Assembly (NCBI GenBank): GCA_019638275.1
Contig: JAHBUC010000002.1
Location: 372,001-436,000 of the forward strand
Direction: 5' to 3'
DNA: 64,000 nucleotides
Source of the DNA: Cyclobacteriaceae bacterium
Lineage (GTDB): Bacteria > Bacteroidota > Bacteroidia > Cytophagales > Cyclobacteriaceae
The notes under the pieces: generated by a model
Told to the model about the DNA's origin: nothing
Seen by the model: only the letters and a program-made list of their open reading frames with translations
Databases searched by the model: none
In this document: positions 8,600-17,873 of the stretch, one piece after another
Layout: each line of letters begins with the position of its first letter
Numbering within the stretch: position 1 is the first letter of the stretch
Translations under genes and position numbers: made by a program

Positions 8600-10453
8600 T
8601 TATAACGCTTGCACTTGTATTATTTGATCGCCCACCGCCATTTGATGAACCACATCCATCCCCGAAACCACTTCTGCAAAAATGGTGTAACGACCATCCA
8701 GGTGTGGCGTTGGAGAATGGGTGATAAACCATTGCGTTCCTTCCGTATCCTTTCCTGCGGATGCCATGCCCACGGAACCCTCTTTATACTTGCGCATAGA
8801 AAATTCTGACCGGATGGAGTAATCTTCGCTACCCCATCCATCGCCCCGATTGCATCCGCCTTGAATAACAAAGTTTGGAACTACCCGATGAAAATTCTTT
8901 CCGTTAAAATATCCCGCGTTGGTTAACTGAAGAAAGTTGGCCACCGAGCCTGGAGCCTCCTCAACAAATAATTGAATAATAATATCACCCTTTGAGGTTT
9001 GAATGCGCACTTGCTGGTCCCTCGGAATGGTTTTTACAAATGCCCAATCGATTGGATGGTTGAATTCATTCGCAACCGGTTTTTCCAACTCACGATCTTC
9101 AAAATACGCAATCGCGGCTTCCAGCGGTTGCAGTGCTTCATTGTCGCGTGGTAATGAAAGTTCTGATTTGGCCTCGTATAAAAACTGGTAATCTGTGATC
9201 AGCTTCTTATAGTTAAGCGAAGGATTCATAAGTGCCGCAGCAACGGTACCGATCACAGCCGCATCTCCGGTTTGCATGCCTTTGCGGTAGGCTTCAATAA
9301 AAGCTTGCTGCATGGATGGTTGAAACAGCCGGTGACGATTCATAGACACCAGCGCTGCCGCAGCTGATGACTTGATTACCGGAACGGATGAATCAAATTG
9401 CTCCTGAACAAATGAATGAGCTGCTGGCGCTTGCCTTAATGCCGTTAATAATGCAGCTTGACCGTATGGATTTTCTGTGCTCTTGAATTGGGCAATAATT
9501 TCCATAACAATAGCTTCAGAATTTTTACCGCTTGCTAAAAGTGACTCGTACAAATTTCCTTTTACCCGCCACGAATTTGTGCTTTGGACTAACTCCGACA
9601 ATTGTTGTGCGTGTCCTTCAAAATTCAAGGACGCTATGGTTTCAGCAGCAGCAATGGTAACCGGTTCGCTTTCATCTTTCAAGGCCTCAATCAGATTTTG
9701 AGCAACGTCATCAACTGCGAAAGCAGCTAACGCACGAACCGCATTTACCCGCACACGATAATCATTGTCGTTGGCAGCCGCTTCTTTAAGCGCCTGCAAT
9801 ACCTCCGCTGAAACAATCTTGCGCAAAGCTGAAGCAACAGCCATACGAATATAGGCTGATGAATCAGACCGTAATGCTTGCAGCAGTTGTTGCTCAGCCA
9901 AATCAATTTTCAATGTAGTTCTACCAAAAAAATGCGCGGCACCGAAGCGATCCTGTTCCGAGATGGTTGGAGCCAAAAGTTGAATAGCGCGACTGGTGTG
10001 TGTGGAGTCTGCTTTGCCTCTTAATGCAAGACGATATAAGCCCCATGCGTTAAGTTTTGAAGATTCTATTTGGGTTGCCGTTTTGCCCAAGGCCTCCTGC
10101 ACAACGTGAGAATCACCCACCCAGGAAGAAAGCGCTTGAAATGCAGCTGTCCCTCCGGTTTGACCAAGTGCAAACGCTGCTGCTTCCTGAGCGTTTTTAT
10201 CTGCATCCAGCAAAAGGATGGCAAGCTTTTCAACAACAAGGGTGTCTTGTACCGATGCAAAAGCTAATGCCGCTGCTCTCCGGTATTCCGGATTTTCATG
10301 ATTTAAAAAAACAAGCAGGCTGTCGGTTTGTCTGCGATCCTGAAGTTCAGCGATCTGAACGCGTACCGGATCGGAAAACACATTGGGTGTGGGCACGGGC
10401 TTTCCGCATGACCATAAAATTATGATCAACAAAAATACAGTAACATGTCTCAT
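8600..10453 (-). CDS. HEAT-repeat lipoprotein with C-terminal cyclophilin peptidyl-prolyl isomerase
   Basis: A 617-residue predicted lipoprotein: the signal peptide ends in a lipobox-like LWSC (Cys16). Residues about 30-430 consist of helical HEAT-like repeats, recognisable by recurring Ala/Leu-rich units such as ALKEAAANDNDYRVRVNAVRA. Residues about 465-617 form a cyclophilin domain with FHRVVPNFVIQGG, GMASAGKDTEGTQWFI and HLDGRYTIFAEV. It probably acts in the periplasm as a folding factor with a protein-binding scaffold. It follows the TerB-like gene by 5 bases. The HEAT-cyclophilin fusion is common in Bacteroidota; client proteins are unknown. Confidence 0.9.
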   Translation of the reverse strand: MRHVTVFLLIIILWSCGKPVPTPNVFSDPVRVQIAELQDRRQTDSLLVFLNHENPEYRRAAALAFASVQDTLVVEKLAILLLDADKNAQEAAAFALGQTGGTAAFQALSSWVGDSHVVQEALGKTATQIESSKLNAWGLYRLALRGKADSTHTSRAIQLLAPTISEQDRFGAAHFFGRTTLKIDLAEQQLLQALRSDSSAYIRMAVASALRKIVSAEVLQALKEAAANDNDYRVRVNAVRALAAFAVDDVAQNLIEALKDESEPVTIAAAETIASLNFEGHAQQLSELVQSTNSWRVKGNLYESLLASGKNSEAIVMEIIAQFKSTENPYGQAALLTALRQAPAAHSFVQEQFDSSVPVIKSSAAAALVSMNRHRLFQPSMQQAFIEAYRKGMQTGDAAVIGTVAAALMNPSLNYKKLITDYQFLYEAKSELSLPRDNEALQPLEAAIAYFEDRELEKPVANEFNHPIDWAFVKTIPRDQQVRIQTSKGDIIIQLFVEEAPGSVANFLQLTNAGYFNGKNFHRVVPNFVIQGGCNRGDGWGSEDYSIRSEFSMRKYKEGSVGMASAGKDTEGTQWFITHSPTPHLDGRYTIFAEVVSGMDVVHQMAVGDQIIQVQAL

Positions 10454-10458
10454 GATAA

Positions 10459-10839
10459 TCAGAATAAAGATTGGAGTGTACCGGCCTTTTTTACTACATC
10501 ATCAAACTCAATACCGGTTAACTTGATGGAGTATAGCAATAGCCGCACTTCTTTAGCGTGGACACGACCATCTACTTCCGACATTTTATAGAGTAAGGCG
10601 AGTGCCCGTAGTTTCTCTTCATCTGTGCAGGCATTTATGCTGTCAATGCCTTCTTTATAAATATCACGCTCTTTCTTTGATTGGATCGCCTCTGAGAAAG
10701 AGGCAAAGACATCATCATCAATCTGCTCAAGCTTTCGTAGACGGGCCAGTGCCTGCTTTTCCTGGTCGTCAACAATACCATCGGCACTTACGAGCAAATG
10801 TGTAAGATTTAAAATACCCAAATGATAGCTTGAGGTCAT
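10459..10839 (-). CDS. small TerB-like protein
   Basis: A 126-residue soluble helical protein. The pattern SADGIVDDQEKQAL near the N terminus and KMSEVDGRVHAKEVRLL near the C terminus gives two EF-hand-like acidic repeats, as in TerB (DUF533-like) domains, which bind divalent metal in some members. There is no signal peptide. It lies 46 bases after feoB and 5 bases before the cyclophilin lipoprotein. The function is unknown; a metal-related role is inference from family and neighbours. Confidence 0.75.
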   Translation of the reverse strand: MTSSYHLGILNLTHLLVSADGIVDDQEKQALARLRKLEQIDDDVFASFSEAIQSKKERDIYKEGIDSINACTDEEKLRALALLYKMSEVDGRVHAKEVRLLLYSIKLTGIEFDDVVKKAGTLQSLF

Positions 10840-10885
10840 AACGTTTGATTAGCCAATAAATATAAAGGAAAATCCTCTTATCCGC

Positions 10886-13003
10886 TCAGCTAAGCGATTG
10901 AAATACGATGAGGGCTGAAACGTAAGCAAGTGCAGTCATGTAAACCAGTTGAATCATCGGCCATTTCCAACCTTTGGTTTCACGGTAAACTACTGCGATG
11001 GTGCTCATGCATTGCATGGCAAACGTGTAAAATACAAGCAGCGAAAAACCCACAGCAGGAGTGTAGCGCGGCCCCCCGGTTTCGGGATTGATTTCAGCCT
11101 TCATGCGGCTCTTTATCGTGGTCTGATCTTCTTCGCTTCCAATGCTATAGATGGTGGCCATGGTGCCCACAAAAACTTCCCGCGCAGCAAATGAAGTCAC
11201 CAGGGCAATGCCAATTTTCCAATCATACCCCAACGGACGAATGATCGGCTCAATGCTCTTGCCAAGAATACCGGCATACGAATGCTCAAGCTTATAGGCA
11301 GCCACGCGATCTTCAAGGCCCTGTTCCGTAAGGCGCAAGTTCTCCGATTCTTTGAGTACATATTCCCTGGCATTTTCCTGATGATCGCCCGGCCCATACG
11401 AAGCCAACACCCACAACACAACCGCTATTGCCAGAATTACCTTACCAGCTTCAAACACAAACGACTTTGTTTTGTCATAGATGGTATACCCCACGTTCGA
11501 CCATTTGGGCCAACGGTAGGTGGGCATTTCCATAATCAGGTAGCTGCGTTCTTTTACTTTAATCAGCATCTTAATAACAACCGCTGAGAGCATGGCCGCT
11601 GCAAACCCCAGCAAGTACAAACCCATAAGAGCCAGGCCTTGCAGGTTAAAAAATCCGAACACCATATCCTCCGGAACAATCAAGGCAATTAAAATGGTAA
11701 ACACCGGTAGCCTTGCCGAACAACTCATCAATGGTGTTACCAATATGGTAATGGTTCGCTCCTTCCAATTATCAATGGTACGTGTAGCCATAATGGCGGG
11801 TATAGCACAGGCTACCCCGGAAATTAACGGCACTACACTTTTACCATTCAGGCCAAACTTGCGCATGATCTTGTCCATCAAAAAAACCACGCGTGCCATG
11901 TAGCCCGATTCTTCCAAAATAGAAATGAAGGCAAACAAGATGGCAATCTGCGGAATGAAGATCACGATACCACCAATGCCCGGCACAATGCCTTGTGCCA
12001 GCATTCGTGTTAGGGGTCCGTCAGGCAATGTTTCACTCAGGTAATTGCTGAGCGAAGCAAATACGCCATCTATAAAATCCATGGGTACAGTTGCCCAGGC
12101 AAAAATGGCTTGAAAAATCAGGAAGAGAACTCCAAAGAAAATGGCATAACCCCAGATGCGGTGCGTAAGAATTTTATCAAAGTCAGTTGAACGACTGGTT
12201 TTATTTTCGACAGCCGGTTTAATGGTAATGCTATCAAGTAGCGCCTGAATGAAGCTATACCGTTGAACCGTTTCTGCTCCGTGAAATTTACCGGGGAAGA
12301 ATTTGTACTTCTCTTTTACCTCATGAATCAGATCGTGCTCCTCTTGTTTGAGAAACCCAAGTGTACTGGGCTGTTGTAAAAATTGATAAGCCTCGTAATC
12401 GTTATCCAGATCCAGCGTAGTACGCAATTCCTGTACACCTGCTTTCGCTTCATCAAAAACCGGAAAGATTGTTTTCTCCGGCAGTGTAATGGGTTTACTT
12501 AAAATGGATTTCAATTGATCGACTCCCATTCCCGTGCGGGCATTAATCGGAACAACCGGAATACCGAGTTGCTGTGACATCTCCACCAGGTTGTAGCTGA
12601 TCTGCTTTTTTGCTACCAGGTCCATCATGTTGAGCGCCAGTACAACGGGTAATCCCAAATCGCTGATCTGCGTTACCAACAACAGGCTCCGCTTCAGGTT
12701 GGTAGCATCAACAATAACTACAATGGCATCCGGGCATTCGGGTGATTTGTGGTTGAGCAGAATTTCAGAAACAATTTGTTCGTCAAGGCTACGCGGATAC
12801 AGACTGTAAATGCCCGGTAAATCAATGAACTGCGCCTGGTAACCTTCCGGCATTTTGGAATACCCGGTACGCTTTTCTACGGTAACCCCGGGAAAGTTTC
12901 CGGTCTTTTGATTAAGCCCGGTGAGGTAATTAAACAGCGATGATTTTCCTGAATTCGGATTACCAACCAACGCAATCTTCACATGTTTGCCCGAAGTTTG
13001 CAT
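10886..13003 (-). CDS. feoB: ferrous iron transporter B
   Basis: Large inner-membrane Fe(II) transporter with an N-terminal G domain: G1 GNPNSGKSS (14-21), G3 DLPG (61-64), and NMMD as the G4 motif. A linker follows, then the membrane domain from about residue 280, with the two Gate regions and conserved Cys-containing motifs (VACAIPAIM, SCSARLPV). The 705 residues match the usual size. It starts 4 bases after feoA. A FeoC-type gene is not seen; the next gene is the TerB-like protein. The operon has a good TTG-N19-TATCTTTG promoter ahead of feoA. Confidence 0.97.
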   Translation of the reverse strand: MQTSGKHVKIALVGNPNSGKSSLFNYLTGLNQKTGNFPGVTVEKRTGYSKMPEGYQAQFIDLPGIYSLYPRSLDEQIVSEILLNHKSPECPDAIVVIVDATNLKRSLLLVTQISDLGLPVVLALNMMDLVAKKQISYNLVEMSQQLGIPVVPINARTGMGVDQLKSILSKPITLPEKTIFPVFDEAKAGVQELRTTLDLDNDYEAYQFLQQPSTLGFLKQEEHDLIHEVKEKYKFFPGKFHGAETVQRYSFIQALLDSITIKPAVENKTSRSTDFDKILTHRIWGYAIFFGVLFLIFQAIFAWATVPMDFIDGVFASLSNYLSETLPDGPLTRMLAQGIVPGIGGIVIFIPQIAILFAFISILEESGYMARVVFLMDKIMRKFGLNGKSVVPLISGVACAIPAIMATRTIDNWKERTITILVTPLMSCSARLPVFTILIALIVPEDMVFGFFNLQGLALMGLYLLGFAAAMLSAVVIKMLIKVKERSYLIMEMPTYRWPKWSNVGYTIYDKTKSFVFEAGKVILAIAVVLWVLASYGPGDHQENAREYVLKESENLRLTEQGLEDRVAAYKLEHSYAGILGKSIEPIIRPLGYDWKIGIALVTSFAAREVFVGTMATIYSIGSEEDQTTIKSRMKAEINPETGGPRYTPAVGFSLLVFYTFAMQCMSTIAVVYRETKGWKWPMIQLVYMTALAYVSALIVFQSLS

Positions 13004-13007
13004 TCGC

Positions 13008-13241
13008 TTAGTTAAGAATAGAAATCGTTGAGGCTTCCGCTACGCGGAGGGAAAGTTCATACCCGGAAACACTGATACAAACCGGGTCGCCAAACGGTGC
13101 CCTGAAATTAAAACGAATTGATGCACCCGGCAGGCAGCCCATCTCCATCAATTTGGTCGAAAGATCATCATCTTCTAAACCGGCAATAATCGCCACTTCC
13201 CCCGGCCGCATTTGAGCAACACTTCGTCTTCCGTTTGCCAC
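13008..13241 (-). CDS. feoA: ferrous iron transport protein A
   Basis: SH3-like cytoplasmic partner of FeoB, 77 residues. The family pattern LMEMGCLPGASIRFNFRAPFGDPVCISVSGYE is seen in parts, with the conserved GxxxG-type turn and the C-terminal RxxEA (RVAEAS). The start is GTG at 13241; no ATG is available at the right place. It is the first gene of feoAB and lies directly behind a consensus promoter. Confidence 0.95.
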   Translation of the reverse strand: MANGRRSVAQMRPGEVAIIAGLEDDDLSTKLMEMGCLPGASIRFNFRAPFGDPVCISVSGYELSLRVAEASTISILN

Positions 13242-13263
13242 CCTTATTTAGATTAATTTTAAA

Positions 13264-13293
13264 CAAAGATACGGCAAAATCAGGCCTGTGCAA
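13264..13293 (-). promoter_or_regulatory. promoter of feoAB
   Basis: Read on the minus strand, TTG (13291-13293) and TATCTTTG (13264-13271) are separated by 19 bases, matching the Bacteroidota -33/-7 pattern. The -7 element ends 22 bases before the feoA GTG. The AT-rich stretch between -7 and start could hold a metal-regulator site, but I see no convincing dyad there. Confidence 0.65.
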
Positions 13294-13322
13294 TGATTCT
13301 TATCAGTTGTTAGCTTTAATCC

Positions 13323-13478
13323 ATGAAAAAACCCAAGACCAAAAAAAGGGATACAAAACCAGTGGATAAAAAAGGCAAACCTGCGGCTCCAATCAAAGCG
13401 GATGAAGCCGATGAAAATCCTTTTGATTTTGGCGGGATGCCCGATCGCGACCTGAAGAAGAACCTGGGTTGTGGTTAA
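13323..13478 (+). CDS. small basic protein, 51 residues, unknown function
   Basis: A short ORF starting at an ATG with 51 codons. The N-terminal half is Lys-rich (MKKPKTKKRD, KKGKPA), followed by an acidic patch (DEADEN) and an ordered-looking tail PFDFGGMPDRDLKKNLGCG with one Cys. It lies between divergently read feoA and the convergent S41 gene, whose stop it overlaps by 4 bases. A near -7 element (TAGCTTTA, 13311-13318) precedes it. The tail looks too specific to be chance, and I believe similar small proteins exist in Bacteroidota, but that needs a search. Confidence 0.6.
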   Translation: MKKPKTKKRDTKPVDKKGKPAAPIKADEADENPFDFGGMPDRDLKKNLGCG

Positions 13479-14911
13479 CGGATGAGTGCTGCATTCTCCA
13501 TTAGTCGCATCAGCCGCTTCTGCTGATCGTTGCCCTCGAGGTACATCGATCGTTTTTCTGCCGATGACCTAAAACCAACAGAAGTACCAGCAACGGCTGG
13601 TGTTGCCTTGCGCCCGCCTACGGTACCGCCAACAATATCTTCCAGTGCAAGATTAAGTAAGCGCTCATTTACATCACCCAATGGATAAATAACGAGGCTA
13701 TTGTCCATATCCAAAATATCGGGTGTAAAGCCATTGTCGTAATCGGATTGATCCAAACTGTTGTACGACTTTACAACAATCGGCTGCATGCCCCATTTGT
13801 TTGCTCGATTTTGATTATCGGTTAGCGTAACCGATCCATAATTTTTGCCTACCGTTTGTGCACCAATCAGTGTCACCTCCATGAACGGACGAAGGCCATT
13901 AATCAAAAGCTCGCTGGCGGATGCCGTATTTCTACCGGTAAGGATATATACTTTAGAAATTTGTGAACCGATGTTCTGCGGCAACGACTTGAATTTTGAA
14001 ACCAAAAATTCAGGCCCCAACTCGTTATCGTTTATGATTGCATTTTCAACCAGATCATTGTATTCGCGCTTGGCAAAAATTGTAGAAGCCGTAATATTCT
14101 TGGCAATAAGACTTGCCAGGTTAATGGTGGCCGTTTCAGAGCCTCCTCGATTGAAACGTAAATCAATAATCAAGTCCGTAATCCCCTCCGCCTGAAATGA
14201 AGCGAAAATCTGATCCATCTCATTGTTGAACTGTTTGTTGGGGCCTTCCGCAAAAAAGTTATAAACGTAATAGCCGATTTTCTTATTCTCAATTTCAAAG
14301 ATTGTAGATAGGAAATTGGGGTTTTCAGAATATTCAAGCGTGGTTAAATTAAGCGTGCCAAGTTCAACAAATTCATTTCCATCATACCTTCTGTAATTAA
14401 CCGAATGGTTTTCACTTAAATTGGCCAGCAGCGAATTAAAATTTCCTGTGGTGAGTTGCACACCATTCACCTTTTCGATGATATCGCCACGCAACAAGCC
14501 TTCATTTGCTGCCGGTGAATTTGGTTTCACATACATTACCTGCATAAACAGGTCATTTGTTCCTTCCTTTTGATAAAGCTTGAATTCATAACCTGCTTCC
14601 TTAGTAATGCCTTGCAACGACTTTAACAATTCTTCAAAATCATCCTGTATCCAGGAAAAACGATCTTGAGACGAAAGGAGCGAGTTGAAAAAATCAGTTG
14701 GCTCAAGTGAGCGATTCGGGCTATTGGGTATTTGGGTGTTCCAATAATACCAGAACTCCATGTTCGTATAAATCCAATTGTTTACATACGATTTACCAGC
14801 GCCCACTTCATCATCCTTGCAGGATGTGAGCATAACTACTACCAAAGCCACCGAAACAACTGCCGGGATTATTCTCCGCATATATGTTAAACCTGTTTTC
14901 ATTATCCTCAA
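13475..14911 (-). CDS. S41-family (C-terminal processing type) peptidase lipoprotein
   Basis: A 478-residue predicted lipoprotein with signal peptide and lipobox MLTSC. An N-terminal helical region precedes a PDZ domain (about 110-190, with GDIIEKVNGVQL). The S41 protease core follows, with DLRFNRGG, the nucleophile motif GRNTASASELL (Ser near residue 331) and TVGKNYGSV supplying the conserved Lys. This fits periplasmic proteases of the CTP/Tsp group found widely in Bacteroidota. The start could be either Met1 or Met4; both retain the signal peptide. It is followed on the same strand by no close partner. Confidence 0.88.
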   Translation of the reverse strand: MRIMKTGLTYMRRIIPAVVSVALVVVMLTSCKDDEVGAGKSYVNNWIYTNMEFWYYWNTQIPNSPNRSLEPTDFFNSLLSSQDRFSWIQDDFEELLKSLQGITKEAGYEFKLYQKEGTNDLFMQVMYVKPNSPAANEGLLRGDIIEKVNGVQLTTGNFNSLLANLSENHSVNYRRYDGNEFVELGTLNLTTLEYSENPNFLSTIFEIENKKIGYYVYNFFAEGPNKQFNNEMDQIFASFQAEGITDLIIDLRFNRGGSETATINLASLIAKNITASTIFAKREYNDLVENAIINDNELGPEFLVSKFKSLPQNIGSQISKVYILTGRNTASASELLINGLRPFMEVTLIGAQTVGKNYGSVTLTDNQNRANKWGMQPIVVKSYNSLDQSDYDNGFTPDILDMDNSLVIYPLGDVNERLLNLALEDIVGGTVGGRKATPAVAGTSVGFRSSAEKRSMYLEGNDQQKRLMRLMENAALIR

Positions 14912-14959
14912 ACGTTTTGTTTATTCATCAACGTATCCCAAATCAATCTAAAATGTAAC

Positions 14960-17398
14960 CTATATACTCTCCGCCACCAATACACGCTTTACGCGTTCAC
15001 TTGTATTGGTCAGTATTTCATACGGAATGGTGTTTATTTTTGCCGCAACTTCCTCCACCGGCAGGCGTTCCCCAAAAACAATAACTTCATCACCTTCCTG
15101 CGCATCAATTCCGGTAACATCAATCATGGTCATATCCATGCATACGTTACCCACAACCCTGGCGCGTTGCCCGTTTACCAACACTTCTCCCACTCCCCTA
15201 CTAAACGCCCGGTTAAACCCATCGGCATAGCCAATGGCTATGGTGGCTAGTGTAATGTCCTGCTCTGCCATGCCTCTTCGTCCATAACCAATCGTCTCTC
15301 CTCTCTTTATCTTCTTTACTTGCGATACTACTGTTTTAAGCGTAGCAACCGGTCTTAACTTTGAAAGCCCGGCCGTAGGATTTGCACCATACAGCCCAAT
15401 ACCAAGTCGCACCATATCAAATTGCCAATCCGGAAAGCGCATGATGCCCGATGTATTCAATACATGTAACATCGGGTGAATGTTTAGGGCTCTGGAAATT
15501 TTTTCGGTCATCCGGGTGAACCGCTCAACTTGCGTAGCTGAAAATTCATCATGTGCTTTCTCATCAGCTCCTGCCAAATGGGTAAACACACTGGCAACAT
15601 GAATGCCCTGATTTTCTTTAAGTGTTTCAACCAGCTCATCGGTTTCCTCCTCTTCAAACCCCAACCGATGCATGCCTGTATCCAGTTTCAGGTGAATGGT
15701 CATGGGCTGACCGTTCAAAAAAGCAATCAGTTCACGCAGGATTTTAAAACTGTAAACCTCCGGCTCCAGGTTGTTTTGCATCATGGCCTGAAAGCCATCG
15801 GATGAAGGATTCATGACCATGATGGGGATGGTGATGTTGTTTCTGCGCAGATCAACGCCTTCATCTGCATATGCAACACCCAAATAGTTTACCTTATGAA
15901 ACTGCAGCACGTTTGCGATATCAATACTGCCACTTCCATAAGCAAAGGCTTTTACCATCACCATCAGTTTGGTACCTGTTTTCAGTCGTGCACGAAACTC
16001 ATTCAGGTTGTGTACAAGGGCTCCCAAGTTAATCTCCATTACTGTTCCGTGCACCTTTTTTTGAAGGGCGTTTACAATTTTCTCAAATTGAAAAACACGG
16101 GCACCTTTAACCAGAATCATTTCCTGTTGAAACCAATCCGGCTTCATGGATTCAAGAAATGCCTCCGTTGATATAAAGAATCTTGAATCTGCCTGAAAGA
16201 AATGTGAATGCTTCGAAAGATTTTTTCCGATTCCTATGAATTTTGAAACTCCGCTTGTGCTGATTAAAGCTGCAATACGCCCTACCAGCTCTTCGCCATC
16301 TAACCCCGACTCCAGTATGTCCGAGAGAATAATCGTCTTGGTTTGCTTTTGATGCTGATTACGTAAAAAATCAATACTCATCTGAAGGCCCGCCAGATCA
16401 TTGTTGTAGGTGTCATCAATAACCTGACACTGATTTATTCCTTCCTTCAGTTCCAGGCGCATGGGCACAGCACGCAACATGTTTATGCGTTGCTGAATAA
16501 TTGACGGGGTGTATCCCAGTATCAGCATCATTACGATGCAATGCGTTACGTTCTCTATGGATGCCGCATCTCCGAACGGAGTATGAGTGTGAAACTCAAT
16601 TTTTTTGGTTGGCCAACTAAAGTGTAAACTACCGGCCTGGCCACTGACCGAAATATCTGCTTGTGAGCTCTTGCCCCAACTTACTGTGGGAATAGTTGTT
16701 TTTTTTATGGCCGCATCAATCTCCTGGTGATCTTTGCAGTAGAGCAGGGCAGATACACTTGAAAATAAATTGAGCTTCTCTTCAATTTTTTGTTCTCGGC
16801 TTTTAAAGCTCTCATCATGAGCCGAGCCAATGGTGGTGAAAATACCATAAGCAGGTTGAATGATGTCGCGCAGTTTTTTCATTTCGTTAACGTGCGAAAC
16901 ACCGGCCTCAAAAATACCCAGCTGATGATGTTGCTGCATGTGCCACACCGATAGCGGCACACCAATTTGTGAGTTGTAGCTTCCCGGGTTTTTCACAATC
17001 GTAAATTCATGAGTCAGCAATTGGTACAACCACTCTTTAACAATGGTTTTACCATTGCTACCGGTTATGCCGATTACCGGAATAGAAAATTGCGCGCGGT
17101 GATGGGCCACAATTTTCTGCAGTGCCTGAACAGCTGAATCAACCAACAACACGTTGGCCTGTGGAAAATTTTTTATCGGAAAATTTTTCTCGACAACAAA
17201 TTGATGTATCCCCGATTCATACAGCGTGCGGATATAATCATGGCCATCATGCCGCTCACCTGTTATAGCAAAAAAACAGGAGCCTTCGTGCAACACCGGT
17301 TTCCGGCTGTCGGTAAGTAAATGCACCAGTGGCCTGTCTTCCGCCAGTTGAAGCAGTTGGCCTCCTGTAATATCGGGTAAGGTTGAAAAATTCATCAT
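14960..17398 (-). CDS. murF-alr: bifunctional MurF ligase / alanine racemase
   Basis: A natural fusion of 812 residues. The N-terminal half (about 1-440) is UDP-MurNAc-tripeptide:D-Ala-D-Ala ligase (MurF), with ATP loop GITGSNGKTIVKEW. The C-terminal half (about 455-812) is a PLP-dependent alanine racemase, with the PLP lysine in VMVKAFAYGSG (near residue 482) and the C-terminal barrel motif IGYADGFNR. It therefore makes D-Ala and later attaches D-Ala-D-Ala to the peptidoglycan precursor. This fusion is known in Bacteroidota. The MurF half lacks nothing obvious. Its start overlaps the stop of the upstream tRNA-binding protein gene by 1 base. Confidence 0.95.
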   Translation of the reverse strand: MMNFSTLPDITGGQLLQLAEDRPLVHLLTDSRKPVLHEGSCFFAITGERHDGHDYIRTLYESGIHQFVVEKNFPIKNFPQANVLLVDSAVQALQKIVAHHRAQFSIPVIGITGSNGKTIVKEWLYQLLTHEFTIVKNPGSYNSQIGVPLSVWHMQQHHQLGIFEAGVSHVNEMKKLRDIIQPAYGIFTTIGSAHDESFKSREQKIEEKLNLFSSVSALLYCKDHQEIDAAIKKTTIPTVSWGKSSQADISVSGQAGSLHFSWPTKKIEFHTHTPFGDAASIENVTHCIVMMLILGYTPSIIQQRINMLRAVPMRLELKEGINQCQVIDDTYNNDLAGLQMSIDFLRNQHQKQTKTIILSDILESGLDGEELVGRIAALISTSGVSKFIGIGKNLSKHSHFFQADSRFFISTEAFLESMKPDWFQQEMILVKGARVFQFEKIVNALQKKVHGTVMEINLGALVHNLNEFRARLKTGTKLMVMVKAFAYGSGSIDIANVLQFHKVNYLGVAYADEGVDLRRNNITIPIMVMNPSSDGFQAMMQNNLEPEVYSFKILRELIAFLNGQPMTIHLKLDTGMHRLGFEEEETDELVETLKENQGIHVASVFTHLAGADEKAHDEFSATQVERFTRMTEKISRALNIHPMLHVLNTSGIMRFPDWQFDMVRLGIGLYGANPTAGLSKLRPVATLKTVVSQVKKIKRGETIGYGRRGMAEQDITLATIAIGYADGFNRAFSRGVGEVLVNGQRARVVGNVCMDMTMIDVTGIDAQEGDEVIVFGERLPVEEVAAKINTIPYEILTNTSERVKRVLVAESI

Positions 17399-17730
17399 TA
17401 AAAAAGTCGGGCTCCGTTGGGTGCGTCACCATCGGTAGTGCAAAGAACAATACGGTTTTTGGAATCCGGAAAACCCGTAACCAAAACTTCCGACATAAAA
17501 TTTCCAATTTGCTTTACCGGAAAATTCACAACACAAACCACGCGCTTGCCAATCAACGTTTCTGGTTGATATAAATCGGTAACCTGTGCACTTGACTTTT
17601 TAATGCCCATTTCGCCTAAATCAACCCATATTTTTATGGCTGGTTTACGGGCCCCCTCAAAATTCTCTGCCTTAACAACGGTACCAACCCGGATATCAAC
17701 TTTTTCAAAATCCTGCCACGAAATGCTCAT
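17398..17730 (-). CDS. csaA: CsaA-like tRNA-binding protein
   Basis: A 110-residue stand-alone EMAP/tRNA-binding OB-fold protein. It starts with the family pattern WQDFEKVDIRVGTVV and contains KKSSAQVTDLY, VVCVVNFP and the terminal DGDAPNGARLF. Such proteins bind tRNA as homodimers; Bacillus CsaA has also been described as a chaperone-like secretion factor. It directly precedes murF-alr with a 1-base overlap, so the two are probably co-transcribed. The biological role in this clade is not established. Confidence 0.9.
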   Translation of the reverse strand: MSISWQDFEKVDIRVGTVVKAENFEGARKPAIKIWVDLGEMGIKKSSAQVTDLYQPETLIGKRVVCVVNFPVKQIGNFMSEVLVTGFPDSKNRIVLCTTDGDAPNGARLF

Positions 17731-17873
17731 AATGCCTTAAAAATATAGGTAAAAACGCCTGTTTGTCTATTTTAACCCAAGATTTGTCTAATAATGCCAG
17801 TTTGCACCAAACGAAATTTCTACCTTTCCTGAAACAAGAAGCTATTGTTTTGCGTTTGTACAACATTACGCGT

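Noticed and set aside
8538..8732. Upstream extension of purK to 8732
   Set aside because: It overlaps the end of the cyclophilin gene on the same strand, adds about 65 residues without family similarity, and the PurK fold begins just after the TTG at 8537.
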